From Elusimicrobiota bacterium (lineage in GTDB: Bacteria; Elusimicrobiota; Elusimicrobia; Elusimicrobiales; UBA9959), in NCBI GenBank assembly GCA_030651035.1, contig JAUSCK010000271.1, forward strand, positions 1 to 47,720: 47,720 nt of DNA, in the 5' to 3' direction. Position numbers and translations under genes: made by a program. The notes below the pieces were generated by a model that did no database searches, had not been told where the DNA came from, and saw only the letters and a program-made list of their open reading frames with translations. Positions within the stretch are counted from its first letter, which is position 1. Each line of letters begins with the position of its first letter. Of the stretch, positions 6,944 to 15,488 are shown in pieces.

Positions 6944-8002
6944 TTACTTGAACGAGATGCCTTTCATTTTGGTGAAGATCGTGCGGTCGCGGCGCTGGAA
7001 GATGGGGCTGCGGAAAGGGAAGTCGAAGGTGAGCGAGATGCGGTGGGTGGAACCGAGCTCACCCATCGGAACGAAGGCGTAGTCCAGGCTGAAGAAGTGC
7101 AGGGTGGCCCCGACCCCGGCGGACAAGCCGCCGATGCCGTCGTGCATCTGCTGGAGGTTGAGGCCGGCGCGTATGCACAGGCGGGTGAGTTCGTTGGGCG
7201 TTAACGCCAGTTCCGCGCCGAACAGCACGTTGGGATTGTTCTGCTTGGGGAACACGATGTCGGTGGCTATCAGTATGTTGCGGAAGGGGTTTACCGCCCC
7301 GCCCAGCTTGAAGGTGAGCGGCAGGGGGTTGGATTCCTTGTCGTACTTGAGGCCGCCGCCCATGTTGACGGCGGTGACGGCCAGGCGGTAGGGGATGTCG
7401 CCGAAGTTGTAGGTCATTATCCCCACGTCCCCGGCGTAGCTTTTTGCCGAGCCGACTATTTCGGACTTTAGGTACTTTGCCGAGACGCCGATCGACACGT
7501 CGATGTCCTTGTCGGAAAATTCGAGTATGGCCTTGCTGAAGGAGAGCGTGAAGACCTGGTCGCGCGGGGTGAAGCTGCCCGACGGCATTATGCCGCCCGA
7601 GAGGTCCCGCTCCGTTATCGAGCCGATGTCGGTCATCAGCACCGAGCCGGCCACCACGGTGTCGTAGGAGAGGCGGTGCGCGTAGGCGGCGTACTGATAG
7701 CTGATTTCCTCAAGGTACTGGGCGCGCATGAACACCGCGGAAAGCTTGGGTATCTGCACCAGGCCCGCCGGGTTCCAGTAGACGGCGGAGGCTTCCTCGC
7801 TTATCGCCGAATAGGCGCCGCCCATGGCCGCCGCCCGGGCCCCTACCGGCAGGTTAAGGAAGTCGGCCGTGGTGGTGCCCGCGGCCCTGTCTGAAAAATA
7901 GCGGGGATCCTCGCCGGCAAGAAGCGGCTGGGAAAAGGCGCAGGCCAGGCAGGCGGCCGCCAGGGAGGCCGTCAGGGCTGCATTGGTGTAAGTCTTTTTC
8001 AT
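6944..8002 (-). CDS. PorV/PorQ-family (UPF0164) outer-membrane protein
   Basis: The protein has 352 residues. A signal peptide covers residues 1-29 (AACLACAFSQPLLAG). The family signature follows: FLNLPVGARAAAMGGAYSAI, then EEASAVYWNPAGLVQI, then alternating beta-strand segments to the C terminus, as in the FadL/PorV barrel. PorV in Bacteroidota is the outer-membrane shuttle that carries type IX cargo to the cell-surface attachment complex. The start at 8002 has GGAAAGG about 6 nt upstream and lies only 3 nt after the stop of a 1,961-residue secreted kelch protein with a sorting-type C terminus, so the two are almost surely co-translated. This suggests that the barrel serves that cargo. Secretion by a type IX route is inference; no core type IX genes are in the window. 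Confidence 0.88.
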   Translation of the reverse strand: MKKTYTNAALTASLAAACLACAFSQPLLAGEDPRYFSDRAAGTTTADFLNLPVGARAAAMGGAYSAISEEASAVYWNPAGLVQIPKLSAVFMRAQYLEEISYQYAAYAHRLSYDTVVAGSVLMTDIGSITERDLSGGIMPSGSFTPRDQVFTLSFSKAILEFSDKDIDVSIGVSAKYLKSEIVGSAKSYAGDVGIMTYNFGDIPYRLAVTAVNMGGGLKYDKESNPLPLTFKLGGAVNPFRNILIATDIVFPKQNNPNVLFGAELALTPNELTRLCIRAGLNLQQMHDGIGGLSAGVGATLHFFSLDYAFVPMGELGSTHRISLTFDFPFRSPIFQRRDRTIFTKMKGISFK

Positions 8003-8005
8003 AAC

Positions 8006-11000
8006 TTACCTTTCCACCGCCAGCTTGAACACTTTCTTTCCCGAGGTGGAATCTATCACGGCAAGGTAAATGCCGCTGGCCACCAGGTAGCCGGACTTGT
8101 TCATGCCCTTCCAGATAATGACGCCGGTGGTTCCGGCGGCAGCTTCCCAGATCTTCTCGCCCGAAAGGGTGTAGATGCGCACCTTGGAGTTGGCGGGGAT
8201 CTTGTCGATGGTCACAAAACCCTGCCCGCGGTTGGCATAAAAGGGGTTGGGGTAGATCAGCACGTTGTTCAGGTCCGAAGCCGCGGTGCGCTTCATGAGC
8301 TGGAACAGGCTGAAATGGTTGAGCGTAGCCGTTATCGTGCGCAGCCCGATGTTAACCGTGGTCTCAAGAGGCAGGCACTGCCCCGAGAGCGGGTTATAGC
8401 GGGCCAGGACCAGGTTCGGAGCGTCGGTGATTATGGTGCCCTTTCCGGGGTCCTGGTTGAAATTGAGCGTGAGCGTTATCGGCATCTGCGGCTGGCCGCT
8501 GCTGGCCTCGGAGAAGACGGCGACCTCGACCGGGAAGCCGCCGGGCAGGTAGCCGCAGCGGTTAGTGCCGTCGGTGGGAGAGAAGGAAGAGATGGCTATG
8601 GCCGTGACTCCGGGGAAAGAGCCGGCGGGGATATCCATCGCGATATAGCGGCCGTTGGGCAGGGTCCCGGAGATAGTTACCGCTTTGGACGGATCGCTGG
8701 TCCCGCCTATGGAGCCGGGCGGGGCGCCGCCGGGGCCCGGCAGGGTGACGATCTCCACTGACTGCTTCCTGGCCGTTACGCCGACGGCGACGGGCTCCGG
8801 CGGTATCGGCGTGCAGCCCAGGGAAACGCCTTCGCCGTTGCAGGCGGCCACGTCGAAAGAGTAGGTGGTGGAGGTGAGCAGGCCGTTTACGAAGGTGTAG
8901 TTGTCCGTTTGCAGCTCCGAGAAAGCGACATGGGTCCTTATAGGGGCGGCGAAGGTGAAGGCGGTGGAGCTGCGCACTTCGTAAATGGTCTCCGGGGAGT
9001 TGCCGGCGGTATCCCAGCCGAGCATCAGCCCTGACATCGATCTCGAAAGGAGGGCGAGGCTGGCCGGCACCTTGGCCAGCGTGTATTTTGAGCCCATGTC
9101 TACGGCCGTTCCCGCTATGCTGTCGCCGTTGTACGGGGTGAGCGACACAGAATAGCGGACATTGGGCAGCAGGCCGGTGAAGGCCATCGTGGACAGCCTG
9201 GTGGAGTAGGTCCCGATCGTCGCCCCCGTGGAGAGCGTTAAGCTGTAGACGGTCCAGGTGGAGTTGCCGTTGGTTATCCAGTTGGTGATAAAGCTGCCGG
9301 TGGTGACACTGGTGAACACGTTGGGCGTGCCCTTCAGCGGCTGCACAGTGAGCGTGAAAACTCCCGCCGACACGGCCGTCGGGCCCCGGATCGGGCCGTA
9401 GCCGGTGGTGGTGTTGACCGCGGCTACCTGCGCAATGTAGCGCATGTTCGCGGCCAGTCCGGTCTGCGACAGGTTATTCTCCAGGGTGGTGCCGATGAGG
9501 CTGGCGGTCGGCGTCCCGTTGGTTACATCGTAAAGCTCGTAGTAGGTGGCGCCGGGGGCCGAGTCCCAGGACCAGTTTATGCTGGAGCTGCTCCGTGCCA
9601 GGCCGGTAAAGTTGGTCACGCCGCTGACGGTCAGGGTGGACACGATATTGGTGAAATCGGTCATAACGCCGCCGGTATTCATCGCCCTTACGCGGAAGTC
9701 GTACTCCTGGTTGGCGGAGAGCGACGTTATCACGGTGGAGGTGCTCATCAGGTTTACGCTGAAGGGCACGGGGGTGGAGATGGCCAGCGCGTCGGAGAAT
9801 TTGATTGTCTTGACCTTGGACATCGAAACTTCATAAGTGGTGATCACGGAGTTGGCGTTCCGGGTCCATTCCAGGGCGACGGTCTCGAAACTCGCGGAGT
9901 TTATTCTGAGCGGCGTGGGAACGGCCGCCAGGGTGTAATAGGTGGCGGATTTGGAGAACAGGCCGTCGCCGCCCAGGTTGTAGCCGGCGACCTTTATGGA
10001 GACCGCCGTGTTGGGGATAAGGTTGGTCTGAGTGTAGCGCGCCACGGCCCCGTTTACGAACGCCGTGGTGGCGATAAAGACGTTGTCGGTGGCCGAATAA
10101 ATGGAGTAGCCGTCGGCCGCCGTTACGGTTCCCTGCTCCCAGGTCCAGGTGATGGAGCTTGTGCCCTGCGTGGCGCCGACGGGCGCGGTGGGAGTGCCGG
10201 TCGGGCGGGGCCCGGCTACCTGCACTGTGGCGCCGTTGGAGAAGACTCCGGCGGCGGCGACGCGCATGTGGTACCAGCCGTACGGCATTACGCCGGGCAG
10301 GTTGGGCATGTTCAGGGTTATGGAGGAAAGCGTGTTCTCCCAGGAGGGGTTGGGGTTGGCGGCGTCGTACCGGGAATATATCCTGGTGGAGAGGTCCACC
10401 ATGAAGCCGCTGGGATTGTCTATCTGCTGCATGTAGACCCTGGGGTTATGGAAAGAGGAGTTGGCCGAGCCGGCGCCGCCGCCGGAGGCCTCGGTGATGC
10501 CGTGGAAATTGGAGGCGTCGTTCAGCAGCGTGGCGCGCGCGCCGTAGTCGAACAGGACCGTGCCGGAGGAGATCGTAGTCTGCCTGGTGGTTTCCGCCTG
10601 CAGGCCGTTCATGTCAGGTGAAAAATTGAAATCGGCGTATTCCGTGGTGTCCAGGTAGGCGCCGCCGCTCCAGCCGCCTATGTTCATCACCAGGTTGTCC
10701 TTGGTGAGTATCGAGGTGTGGTGGGTTCTGCCGGCAGCCGAGCCCTGCGTGCTCCAGCCCTTGTAATCAGGGTCGAAGCTCGCCGGCGCGGATTGGGCCG
10801 TGCCGCGCATTTCGCCGCCGGTGACCATCAGCTTGCCGTTAGGCAGCAGCACGCTGCGGTGGTTGGCGCGGGCATATTTTAGCAGTATGTCGTCCCCGTT
10901 AATGTCAAGCAGGGGCGACCACCATGTCCCGTCGAAAATCTCCGAGTAGTTCATGCTCTCCGTGTTGTCGGTGCCGCCTATAACGATAACGCTGCCGTCC

Positions 11001-13891
11001 CTGAGCTGGTTGGCAGTGTGGGAGTACCGGGCCCGGGTCATTGTGTTGCCTGTATCGGCGAAGGTCCTGCTGGTGTAATTATACACTTCGGCCCGGCTCG
11101 TGGCGCCGGCGCTGGTGACGCCGCCGGCTAACAGCACATTCCCGTTCTTTAGCAGGGTGGCGGTATGCTGGGACCTGCCGTAACCCAGGGTTCCGCCGTT
11201 GATCCATAAAGCGGCGGAGGTGATATAGATCTCGGCGGAGTTGGAATAGCTGCTCAGCGTGGAGCCGCCGGTGACCAGCACGTTGCCGTCCGGCATAAGC
11301 GTAGCCGTATGCAGCTGCCTGGCGTTTGCCAGTGAGGAGGTGGGCACCCAGCGCCCGGTTTGGGAATAGAAGATCTCCGCGGAGTTTACCGCTATTCCCG
11401 ACGGCGTAATGCCGCCGGCGGCCAGCACATTGCCGTTGGGCAGCAGCGTGGCGGTATGGTTGGCGCGCGGGGAGTACATCGGGGCGGTGGCGGCCCAGGT
11501 TTTTGTAAGCGGGTCCATCAGTTCGCAGGTGGACAGCGGCTTGACGCCGTCGGAGCCGCCGCAGGTAAGTATGCGGCCGTCGGGCAGCAGCGTGCTGGTA
11601 TGGAAGGCCCGTTTGGAGACAAGCGAATTCCCGAGCGGCCAGTCTATAGTTCCCGCCTGGTTCGTGTAGACGGGTATGAAGGTTGTGTCCACCGATTGGG
11701 CGTTAAAAGTCATTGCGGTCCTGAGGCAGTCCACGGTGGGAGCGTTTTCGCAGTTGCGGCCGCCAATTATGGCGGTATCGCCCGCGGGGGTCAGCAGGGC
11801 GGTGTGGTTGAAAGACGGCATTTCCATGGCCGGGGACACCTGCTTGTCCGCAAGGTCGGCCCAGGTATTGCTGTTCGGGGTATAGGCGAGCTCGCTGGAG
11901 AAGATCATTCCCCTGATAACCATTGTGGACCTGTCGAAGTTGTAAGTAGGTTCCCTGTCCAGCGCGGAAACCTGCCTTGCGATGTAGTCCAGTTCAAGCG
12001 AAAGGACTATCGGGTCCCCCACCAGCACTTGCTGGGGGTTGACGCCCAACCCGTTAGTGGAGGGGTTGACGGTGGCGTAATAGGTGGTTCCGGATTCAAG
12101 GGTGGTCAGGTTGGTCATCTCCCCGGACAAGCCGGTGAAAGCGACGGTTACGTCCTCAAAAACGCAGGAGTCGTCGACACAGGAGATCGGGGCGCCCGGT
12201 ATATCGAAGGTCCCGGTGCCGCCCGACTTGAAGACTATAGAGTATTGATTTCCGTTGTCGAGTATCGTGCCGCCCAGGACGCTCGCCACGCCCACGACGC
12301 TGCGGAAAGTGCTCGGCAGGGTCAGCTTCACATTTGCGGTGAGCCCCCCTGTGATAGTCCCGGTCTTGGAAGGGTAGAGATCGAGGGCGAGGTTCATGCC
12401 AGAGACCGATATGGACGTTGTATTCGGACTTTCTCCGGAAGAGACCGTCGTTTTCGGGAAAACCGCGGTTCCCGTCGGGCTCGCCAGCGTGACTCTGCCG
12501 TCAAAATCACCGGGATCGAATTTGTCGCCCAAATGCAGTCCGACCTTGAAGCCGTCTACCGGGGCCCTGCTCCTGGGCAGGAGGAATTCAGCGGTATCAA
12601 TAGTAAAAGAAGGAACTTTTGAATCCGACGGCGGGGAAATGAAAGCGTCGGCGTTCACCAGCATGCCGGATACCGGCCTGGCAAGCGGGAATTTCAGCGG
12701 GAACTTTATAATGCTTGGTGTCGGGGCGTTGTTTATAGTGGCGTGATGGAGGCCGAGGGCCGGAGCCAGGGTAAGGTATATTATCGAGTCGGTTGTAAGG
12801 GCCGGGGAGTTGGTGAAAAAAGTGGGGACAATGTTCCCGTAGCCGCCGTGCATTCTCCACCTGCCGTCCGGCTCCAGCACCGCCGACTGCTGCGAGACCC
12901 TGTAGGGGATTTCCCCGTAGGTCTCCTCGGCCAGCACCACCCTGGCGCCGTTCGGGTCAAAGAACTCCGCCCCGTCAAGATAGCCCCAGTTGCCGGCGCC
13001 CTGGGTATCCGCGATATCGTATTCTATATGCCAGCATTCGTCCTCGAGGCTGTCGGGTTCCGGCGCCTGGCAGTATAAGTATCTTGCGGCGTTATAGCCG
13101 CCGGCTATCATTATCTTGCCGTTGTTCAGCACGGTAGCCGTGTGGCCTATCCTGCCGGAGTTCAGGGCCGAAACAGGCGTCCATGAGCCGGCTCCGGCGG
13201 CTCCGCCCTCCGGGTCGAACATCTCGTTCGTAGTCTCGTAAAACCAGGCCGGTATCGGGAGCGCCGCCGTGTTCCAGAGCCTGCCGCCGGTTACGAACAC
13301 CCTGCCGGAGCGAAGCAGCGTCGCGGCTTGCCCCATGCGCGGGCTGACCATCGGGCCGGCTGTTGCCCTGGTATTGGTAACCGGGTCGTAAGTCTCGCAC
13401 AATTCCGTGATCGTGGTATTAGCCGCCGCCGACTGGCCGCCGCAGAGCAGCACCTGGCCGGCCCTCAGGCCCCTGGACAGGAGCGTGGCGGTATGCCCCC
13501 CCCTGGCCGTGAGCATAGCGACGCCGGCCGCGGCGCAGGTCCTTACGGTGGGGTCGCAGATCTCAAGCGAACTCATGGGAGTCCCGCCGGTCGCAAACCC
13601 GCCGGCTATAAGCACGCGGCCGTCGGACATCAGCGTGGCCGTGTGGGAGGACCTTGCGGTTATGCCGCCGGTCCAGTTGATGTAGAGGTTGGTGGACATG
13701 TCATACATCTCCACGCTGCCAGTTACGGTGGCCGTATTGGAAGTCCCGCCGGTTATAAGTATATTGCCGTCGGGCAGCAGGGTGGAGGTGTGGCCGAAGC
13801 GGGCGTTGATGGTAGTACCCAGAGCGCCTGCGCCCGGCACAAGAAGGGCCGGGGCGAGCAGGGATAAAGCGAGTACTTTTCTGAAATTCAT
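8006..13891 (-). CDS. Large secreted kelch/FN3 surface protein with C-terminal sorting-type domain
   Basis: The protein has 1,961 residues. A signal peptide covers residues 1-24 (VLALSLLAPALLVPGAGALG). I count 14 kelch-type motifs of the form RxxHTATLLxxGxVLxxGG, six in the first 350 residues and eight between about 690 and 1,100, separated by a beta-rich insertion; this could make two propellers. FN3-like domains follow (about 1,240-1,650), then a ZU5-like region ending LNHFSLFQLM. The last 90 residues (VLIYPNPF, VRIYTLSGEKIW, YLVASGIYLAVI, FKLAVER) resemble type A sorting/FlgD-like Ig domains. It is coupled to a PorV-type gene downstream (3-nt gap). The likely place is the cell surface, as an adhesin or binding protein. 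No enzyme residues were recognised and the ligand is unknown. Confidence 0.88.
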   Translation of the reverse strand: MNFRKVLALSLLAPALLVPGAGALGTTINARFGHTSTLLPDGNILITGGTSNTATVTGSVEMYDMSTNLYINWTGGITARSSHTATLMSDGRVLIAGGFATGGTPMSSLEICDPTVRTCAAAGVAMLTARGGHTATLLSRGLRAGQVLLCGGQSAAANTTITELCETYDPVTNTRATAGPMVSPRMGQAATLLRSGRVFVTGGRLWNTAALPIPAWFYETTNEMFDPEGGAAGAGSWTPVSALNSGRIGHTATVLNNGKIMIAGGYNAARYLYCQAPEPDSLEDECWHIEYDIADTQGAGNWGYLDGAEFFDPNGARVVLAEETYGEIPYRVSQQSAVLEPDGRWRMHGGYGNIVPTFFTNSPALTTDSIIYLTLAPALGLHHATINNAPTPSIIKFPLKFPLARPVSGMLVNADAFISPPSDSKVPSFTIDTAEFLLPRSRAPVDGFKVGLHLGDKFDPGDFDGRVTLASPTGTAVFPKTTVSSGESPNTTSISVSGMNLALDLYPSKTGTITGGLTANVKLTLPSTFRSVVGVASVLGGTILDNGNQYSIVFKSGGTGTFDIPGAPISCVDDSCVFEDVTVAFTGLSGEMTNLTTLESGTTYYATVNPSTNGLGVNPQQVLVGDPIVLSLELDYIARQVSALDREPTYNFDRSTMVIRGMIFSSELAYTPNSNTWADLADKQVSPAMEMPSFNHTALLTPAGDTAIIGGRNCENAPTVDCLRTAMTFNAQSVDTTFIPVYTNQAGTIDWPLGNSLVSKRAFHTSTLLPDGRILTCGGSDGVKPLSTCELMDPLTKTWAATAPMYSPRANHTATLLPNGNVLAAGGITPSGIAVNSAEIFYSQTGRWVPTSSLANARQLHTATLMPDGNVLVTGGSTLSSYSNSAEIYITSAALWINGGTLGYGRSQHTATLLKNGNVLLAGGVTSAGATSRAEVYNYTSRTFADTGNTMTRARYSHTANQLRDGSVIVIGGTDNTESMNYSEIFDGTWWSPLLDINGDDILLKYARANHRSVLLPNGKLMVTGGEMRGTAQSAPASFDPDYKGWSTQGSAAGRTHHTSILTKDNLVMNIGGWSGGAYLDTTEYADFNFSPDMNGLQAETTRQTTISSGTVLFDYGARATLLNDASNFHGITEASGGGAGSANSSFHNPRVYMQQIDNPSGFMVDLSTRIYSRYDAANPNPSWENTLSSITLNMPNLPGVMPYGWYHMRVAAAGVFSNGATVQVAGPRPTGTPTAPVGATQGTSSITWTWEQGTVTAADGYSIYSATDNVFIATTAFVNGAVARYTQTNLIPNTAVSIKVAGYNLGGDGLFSKSATYYTLAAVPTPLRINSASFETVALEWTRNANSVITTYEVSMSKVKTIKFSDALAISTPVPFSVNLMSTSTVITSLSANQEYDFRVRAMNTGGVMTDFTNIVSTLTVSGVTNFTGLARSSSSINWSWDSAPGATYYELYDVTNGTPTASLIGTTLENNLSQTGLAANMRYIAQVAAVNTTTGYGPIRGPTAVSAGVFTLTVQPLKGTPNVFTSVTTGSFITNWITNGNSTWTVYSLTLSTGATIGTYSTRLSTMAFTGLLPNVRYSVSLTPYNGDSIAGTAVDMGSKYTLAKVPASLALLSRSMSGLMLGWDTAGNSPETIYEVRSSTAFTFAAPIRTHVAFSELQTDNYTFVNGLLTSTTYSFDVAACNGEGVSLGCTPIPPEPVAVGVTARKQSVEIVTLPGPGGAPPGSIGGTSDPSKAVTISGTLPNGRYIAMDIPAGSFPGVTAIAISSFSPTDGTNRCGYLPGGFPVEVAVFSEASSGQPQMPITLTLNFNQDPGKGTIITDAPNLVLARYNPLSGQCLPLETTVNIGLRTITATLNHFSLFQLMKRTAASDLNNVLIYPNPFYANRGQGFVTIDKIPANSKVRIYTLSGEKIWEAAAGTTGVIIWKGMNKSGYLVASGIYLAVIDSTSGKKVFKLAVER

Positions 13892-13929
13892 AAACGCGTC
13901 CGCAAATAGTTTACCAAAAGCCTGTTACA

Positions 13930-13958
13930 GGATTGTTGCCGAAATTGAGATACAATCC
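13930..13958 (-). terminator. Small hairpin after the CBM48-like gene (weak terminator candidate)
   Basis: GGATTGT (13930-13936) and ACAATCC (13952-13958) are perfect 7-bp arms directly after the stop codon of the upstream minus gene. Only a poor U-run follows on the minus strand (CTTTTGG), so termination would be weak. It lies between two genes with a 68-nt gap. Confidence 0.3.
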
Positions 13959-13959
13959 G

Positions 13960-14514
13960 CTAGTTCACTTGCACCAGGGAATCCCCGGTGGGGGCTTTGG
14001 GCTTGCCCGGGTCCAGTTTCTTCTTGCCGTCAACGGTGAAATGGTAGGGATAGGTGCCCGGCAGGATGTAGACGTCGGTTTTCCAGACGCCGTCCTTCTT
14101 CGTCATCTTTTTATCTTTCCAGGAGGTGAAGCTGCCGGCTATCAGCACGGACCTGGCGGCGGCGTCCTTGTATTCAAAGGTGGTTTTTACGGCCCTGGTT
14201 TTGCCGGTTTCGGCCGCCGCCGGCTCCGGCGGGCGGACGCTGTTCTGGCGGACGGCCTTCGCGGGCGCGGCGGCCGCCTTGCCGGCTTTGGCCTCTTCTT
14301 CCCTGTCTTTTTTTTCCTCTTTGGCGGCGGCGGCCTCTTTGGCGGCCGTGTCTTCCTCCTCCTCCTGCGGCACCGGGACAGGCACCGGCCTTACCTCTAT
14401 GGTGTCCCCGGAGAAATGCAGGGTCATGCGCCCGTAGATGGAATAGCCGGCAAAAACCATGACGGCCAGGCTTACGAACGCGGAGGCCGCCCAGAATTTT
14501 TTGGATTTTGTCAT
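13960..14514 (-). CDS. Membrane-anchored protein with CBM48/AMPK-type glycogen-binding domain
   Basis: The protein has 184 residues. It has an N-terminal hydrophobic anchor at residues 7-30 (FWAASAFVSLAVMVFAGYSIYG). A low-complexity acidic, Ala- and Lys-rich linker follows (about 45-100, EEEEDTAAKEAAAAKEEKKD). The C-terminal domain (about 108-184) has SVLIAGSFTSWKDKKMTKKD, then VWKTDVYILPGTYPYHFTVD, the pattern of the CBM48/AMPK-beta glycogen-binding E-set fold. No enzyme domain is attached, so it is a membrane-tethered binding or sensing module. The ATG lies 7 nt from the 3' end of a tRNA gene and has no Shine-Dalgarno sequence. If tRNA and gene are co-transcribed, tRNA 3' processing would leave an almost leaderless mRNA. 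Fold call good, ligand not shown. Confidence 0.8.
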   Translation of the reverse strand: MTKSKKFWAASAFVSLAVMVFAGYSIYGRMTLHFSGDTIEVRPVPVPVPQEEEEDTAAKEAAAAKEEKKDREEEAKAGKAAAAPAKAVRQNSVRPPEPAAAETGKTRAVKTTFEYKDAAARSVLIAGSFTSWKDKKMTKKDGVWKTDVYILPGTYPYHFTVDGKKKLDPGKPKAPTGDSLVQVN

Positions 14515-14521
14515 AAAGGAG

Positions 14522-14592
14522 AGCGGGTGATGGGAATCGAACCCACGTCTAATGCTTGGGAAGCACTCGTACTACCATTGTACTACACCCGC
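14522..14592 (-). tRNA. tRNA-Gly (anticodon CCC)
   Basis: The 71-nt sequence folds as a full cloverleaf: acceptor GCGGGTG/CACCCGC with discriminator T, D stem GTAC/GTAC, anticodon stem AGTGC/GCATT with loop TTCCCAA, and T arm GTGGG-TTCGATT-CCCAT. The anticodon CCC reads GGG (glycine). The 3' CCA is not encoded, so it must be added after transcription; a CCA-adding-type enzyme is coded at 16288-17769. Confidence 0.97.
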
Positions 14593-14709
14593 TTCATTAT
14601 CCTCCGTCAGGGCTGTCTAAGGGAACCAGCCGCTGTTTCTGGCGTACAGACAGCTGTAAAGAACAATACCCTTAAATTTTACTTAAAACCGCCCTCTATA
14701 TCAATAATA

Positions 14710-15273
14710 TTATTGTTTCTTTATAAGAGTGAGGAATTCTTCCCTTACTTTGTTGTCGGTCCGGAAGACTCCCAGCATGGAACTGGTGGTCGCGAAAGAG
14801 GTCTCGTTCTTAACCCCGCGCATGCTGACGCAGAGGTGCTCCGCCTCCATTACCACTCCCACCCCGCGCGGCTTAAGCTCCTTGAACAGCGTGCCGGCTA
14901 TTTCCACGGTGAGCCGCTCCTGCACCTGCAGGCGGCGGGCGAAGGCCTCTACAAGGCGCGGTATTTTCGAAAGGCCCACTATGCGGCCGTCGGGGATGTA
15001 GGCCACGTGGGCCCTGCCGAAGAAGGGAAGCATATGGTGCTCGCAGAGGGAGTAAAAAGCTATGTCCCTCACTATCACCATCTCCCGGTAATTCACCTTG
15101 AAGAAGGCGCCGTTGAAGATCTTGTCCATGTCGGCGCCGTAGCCGGAGGTTATTTCGCGCAGCGCCCGCGCCATGCGCCGGGGCGTTTTCTTCAGGCCCT
15201 CCCTGTCCGGGTTTTCACCCAGGGTTTTAAGGATCTGCAGCGCAGCCGTTTCAAGCGGATCTTTCATGAACAT
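14710..15273 (-). CDS. folE: GTP cyclohydrolase I
   Basis: The protein has 187 residues, normal for FolE type I. The zinc ligands Cys77, His80 and Cys148 lie in SLCEHHMLPF and HLCVSMRG. Other conserved segments are NPDREGLKKTPRRMARA, GLSKIPRLVEAFARRLQVQE and RGVGVVMEAEHLC. It opens the imidazole ring of GTP to make dihydroneopterin triphosphate, the first step to tetrahydrofolate and, in some bacteria, to queuosine or biopterin. It acts as a cytoplasmic decamer. There are two possible starts two codons apart (15273 and 15267); neither has a clear Shine-Dalgarno sequence. No other folate genes are nearby. Confidence 0.97.
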   Translation of the reverse strand: MFMKDPLETAALQILKTLGENPDREGLKKTPRRMARALREITSGYGADMDKIFNGAFFKVNYREMVIVRDIAFYSLCEHHMLPFFGRAHVAYIPDGRIVGLSKIPRLVEAFARRLQVQERLTVEIAGTLFKELKPRGVGVVMEAEHLCVSMRGVKNETSFATTSSMLGVFRTDNKVREEFLTLIKKQ

Positions 15274-15296
15274 AATTTTAGCAACTTTGCGCGAAC

Positions 15297-15330
15297 AAAA
15301 AAATCCTTCGGGTTATAGGCGAAGGATTTT
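15297..15330 (-). terminator. Intrinsic terminator downstream of the 15489-16163 gene
   Basis: Arms AAAATCCTTCG (15300-15310) and CGAAGGATTTT (15320-15330) pair perfectly around a 9-nt loop. On the minus strand the hairpin is followed by a seven-T run (15303-15297). It lies between folE and the preceding minus gene, after a family B repeat. Confidence 0.8.
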
Positions 15331-15350
15331 AATTGCGGAGTTAAAGAATT

Positions 15351-15480
15351 TCACCGCAGAGGCGCAGAGGTCGCAGAGACAAGAAACAGAAGTAAGCCGG
15401 AAGGGTGTGGGGATGAATAATGTGCTGGATTTATTCCCTACTCTGCGCTTTTCTCCGCGAGCTCTGCGCCTCTGCGGTGA
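15351..15480. repeat. Intergenic inverted repeat, family B (second copy)
   Basis: The left arm at 15351-15378 (TCACCGCAGAGGCGCAGAGG then TCGCAGAG) and right arm at 15441-15480 are inverted. The outer 19 bases of each arm match perfectly, with a one-base difference just inside. The arm sequence is nearly the same as at 1979-2095, while the 62-nt middle is unrelated. It ends 9 nt from the stop codon of the gene at 15489. Confidence 0.85.
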
Positions 15481-15488
15481 AAATAATC

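Noticed and set aside
11360-12622. Long plus-strand open frame of 420 codons inside the kelch gene
   Set aside because: It lies wholly opposite a clear kelch/FN3 coding sequence, its translation is rich in Gly, Arg, Val and His without domain motifs, and it follows from high GC content on the other strand.
14612-14654. GCTGTCT/AGACAGC inverted repeat upstream of the tRNA as an attachment site
   Set aside because: There are no integrase or phage genes, no duplicated tRNA end, and the loop is long; it is probably chance or a weak structure.
13933-15318. Plus-strand open frame of 461 codons across the CBM48-like gene, the tRNA and folE
   Set aside because: It runs antisense through a tRNA and a certain folE gene, with no recognisable motif.
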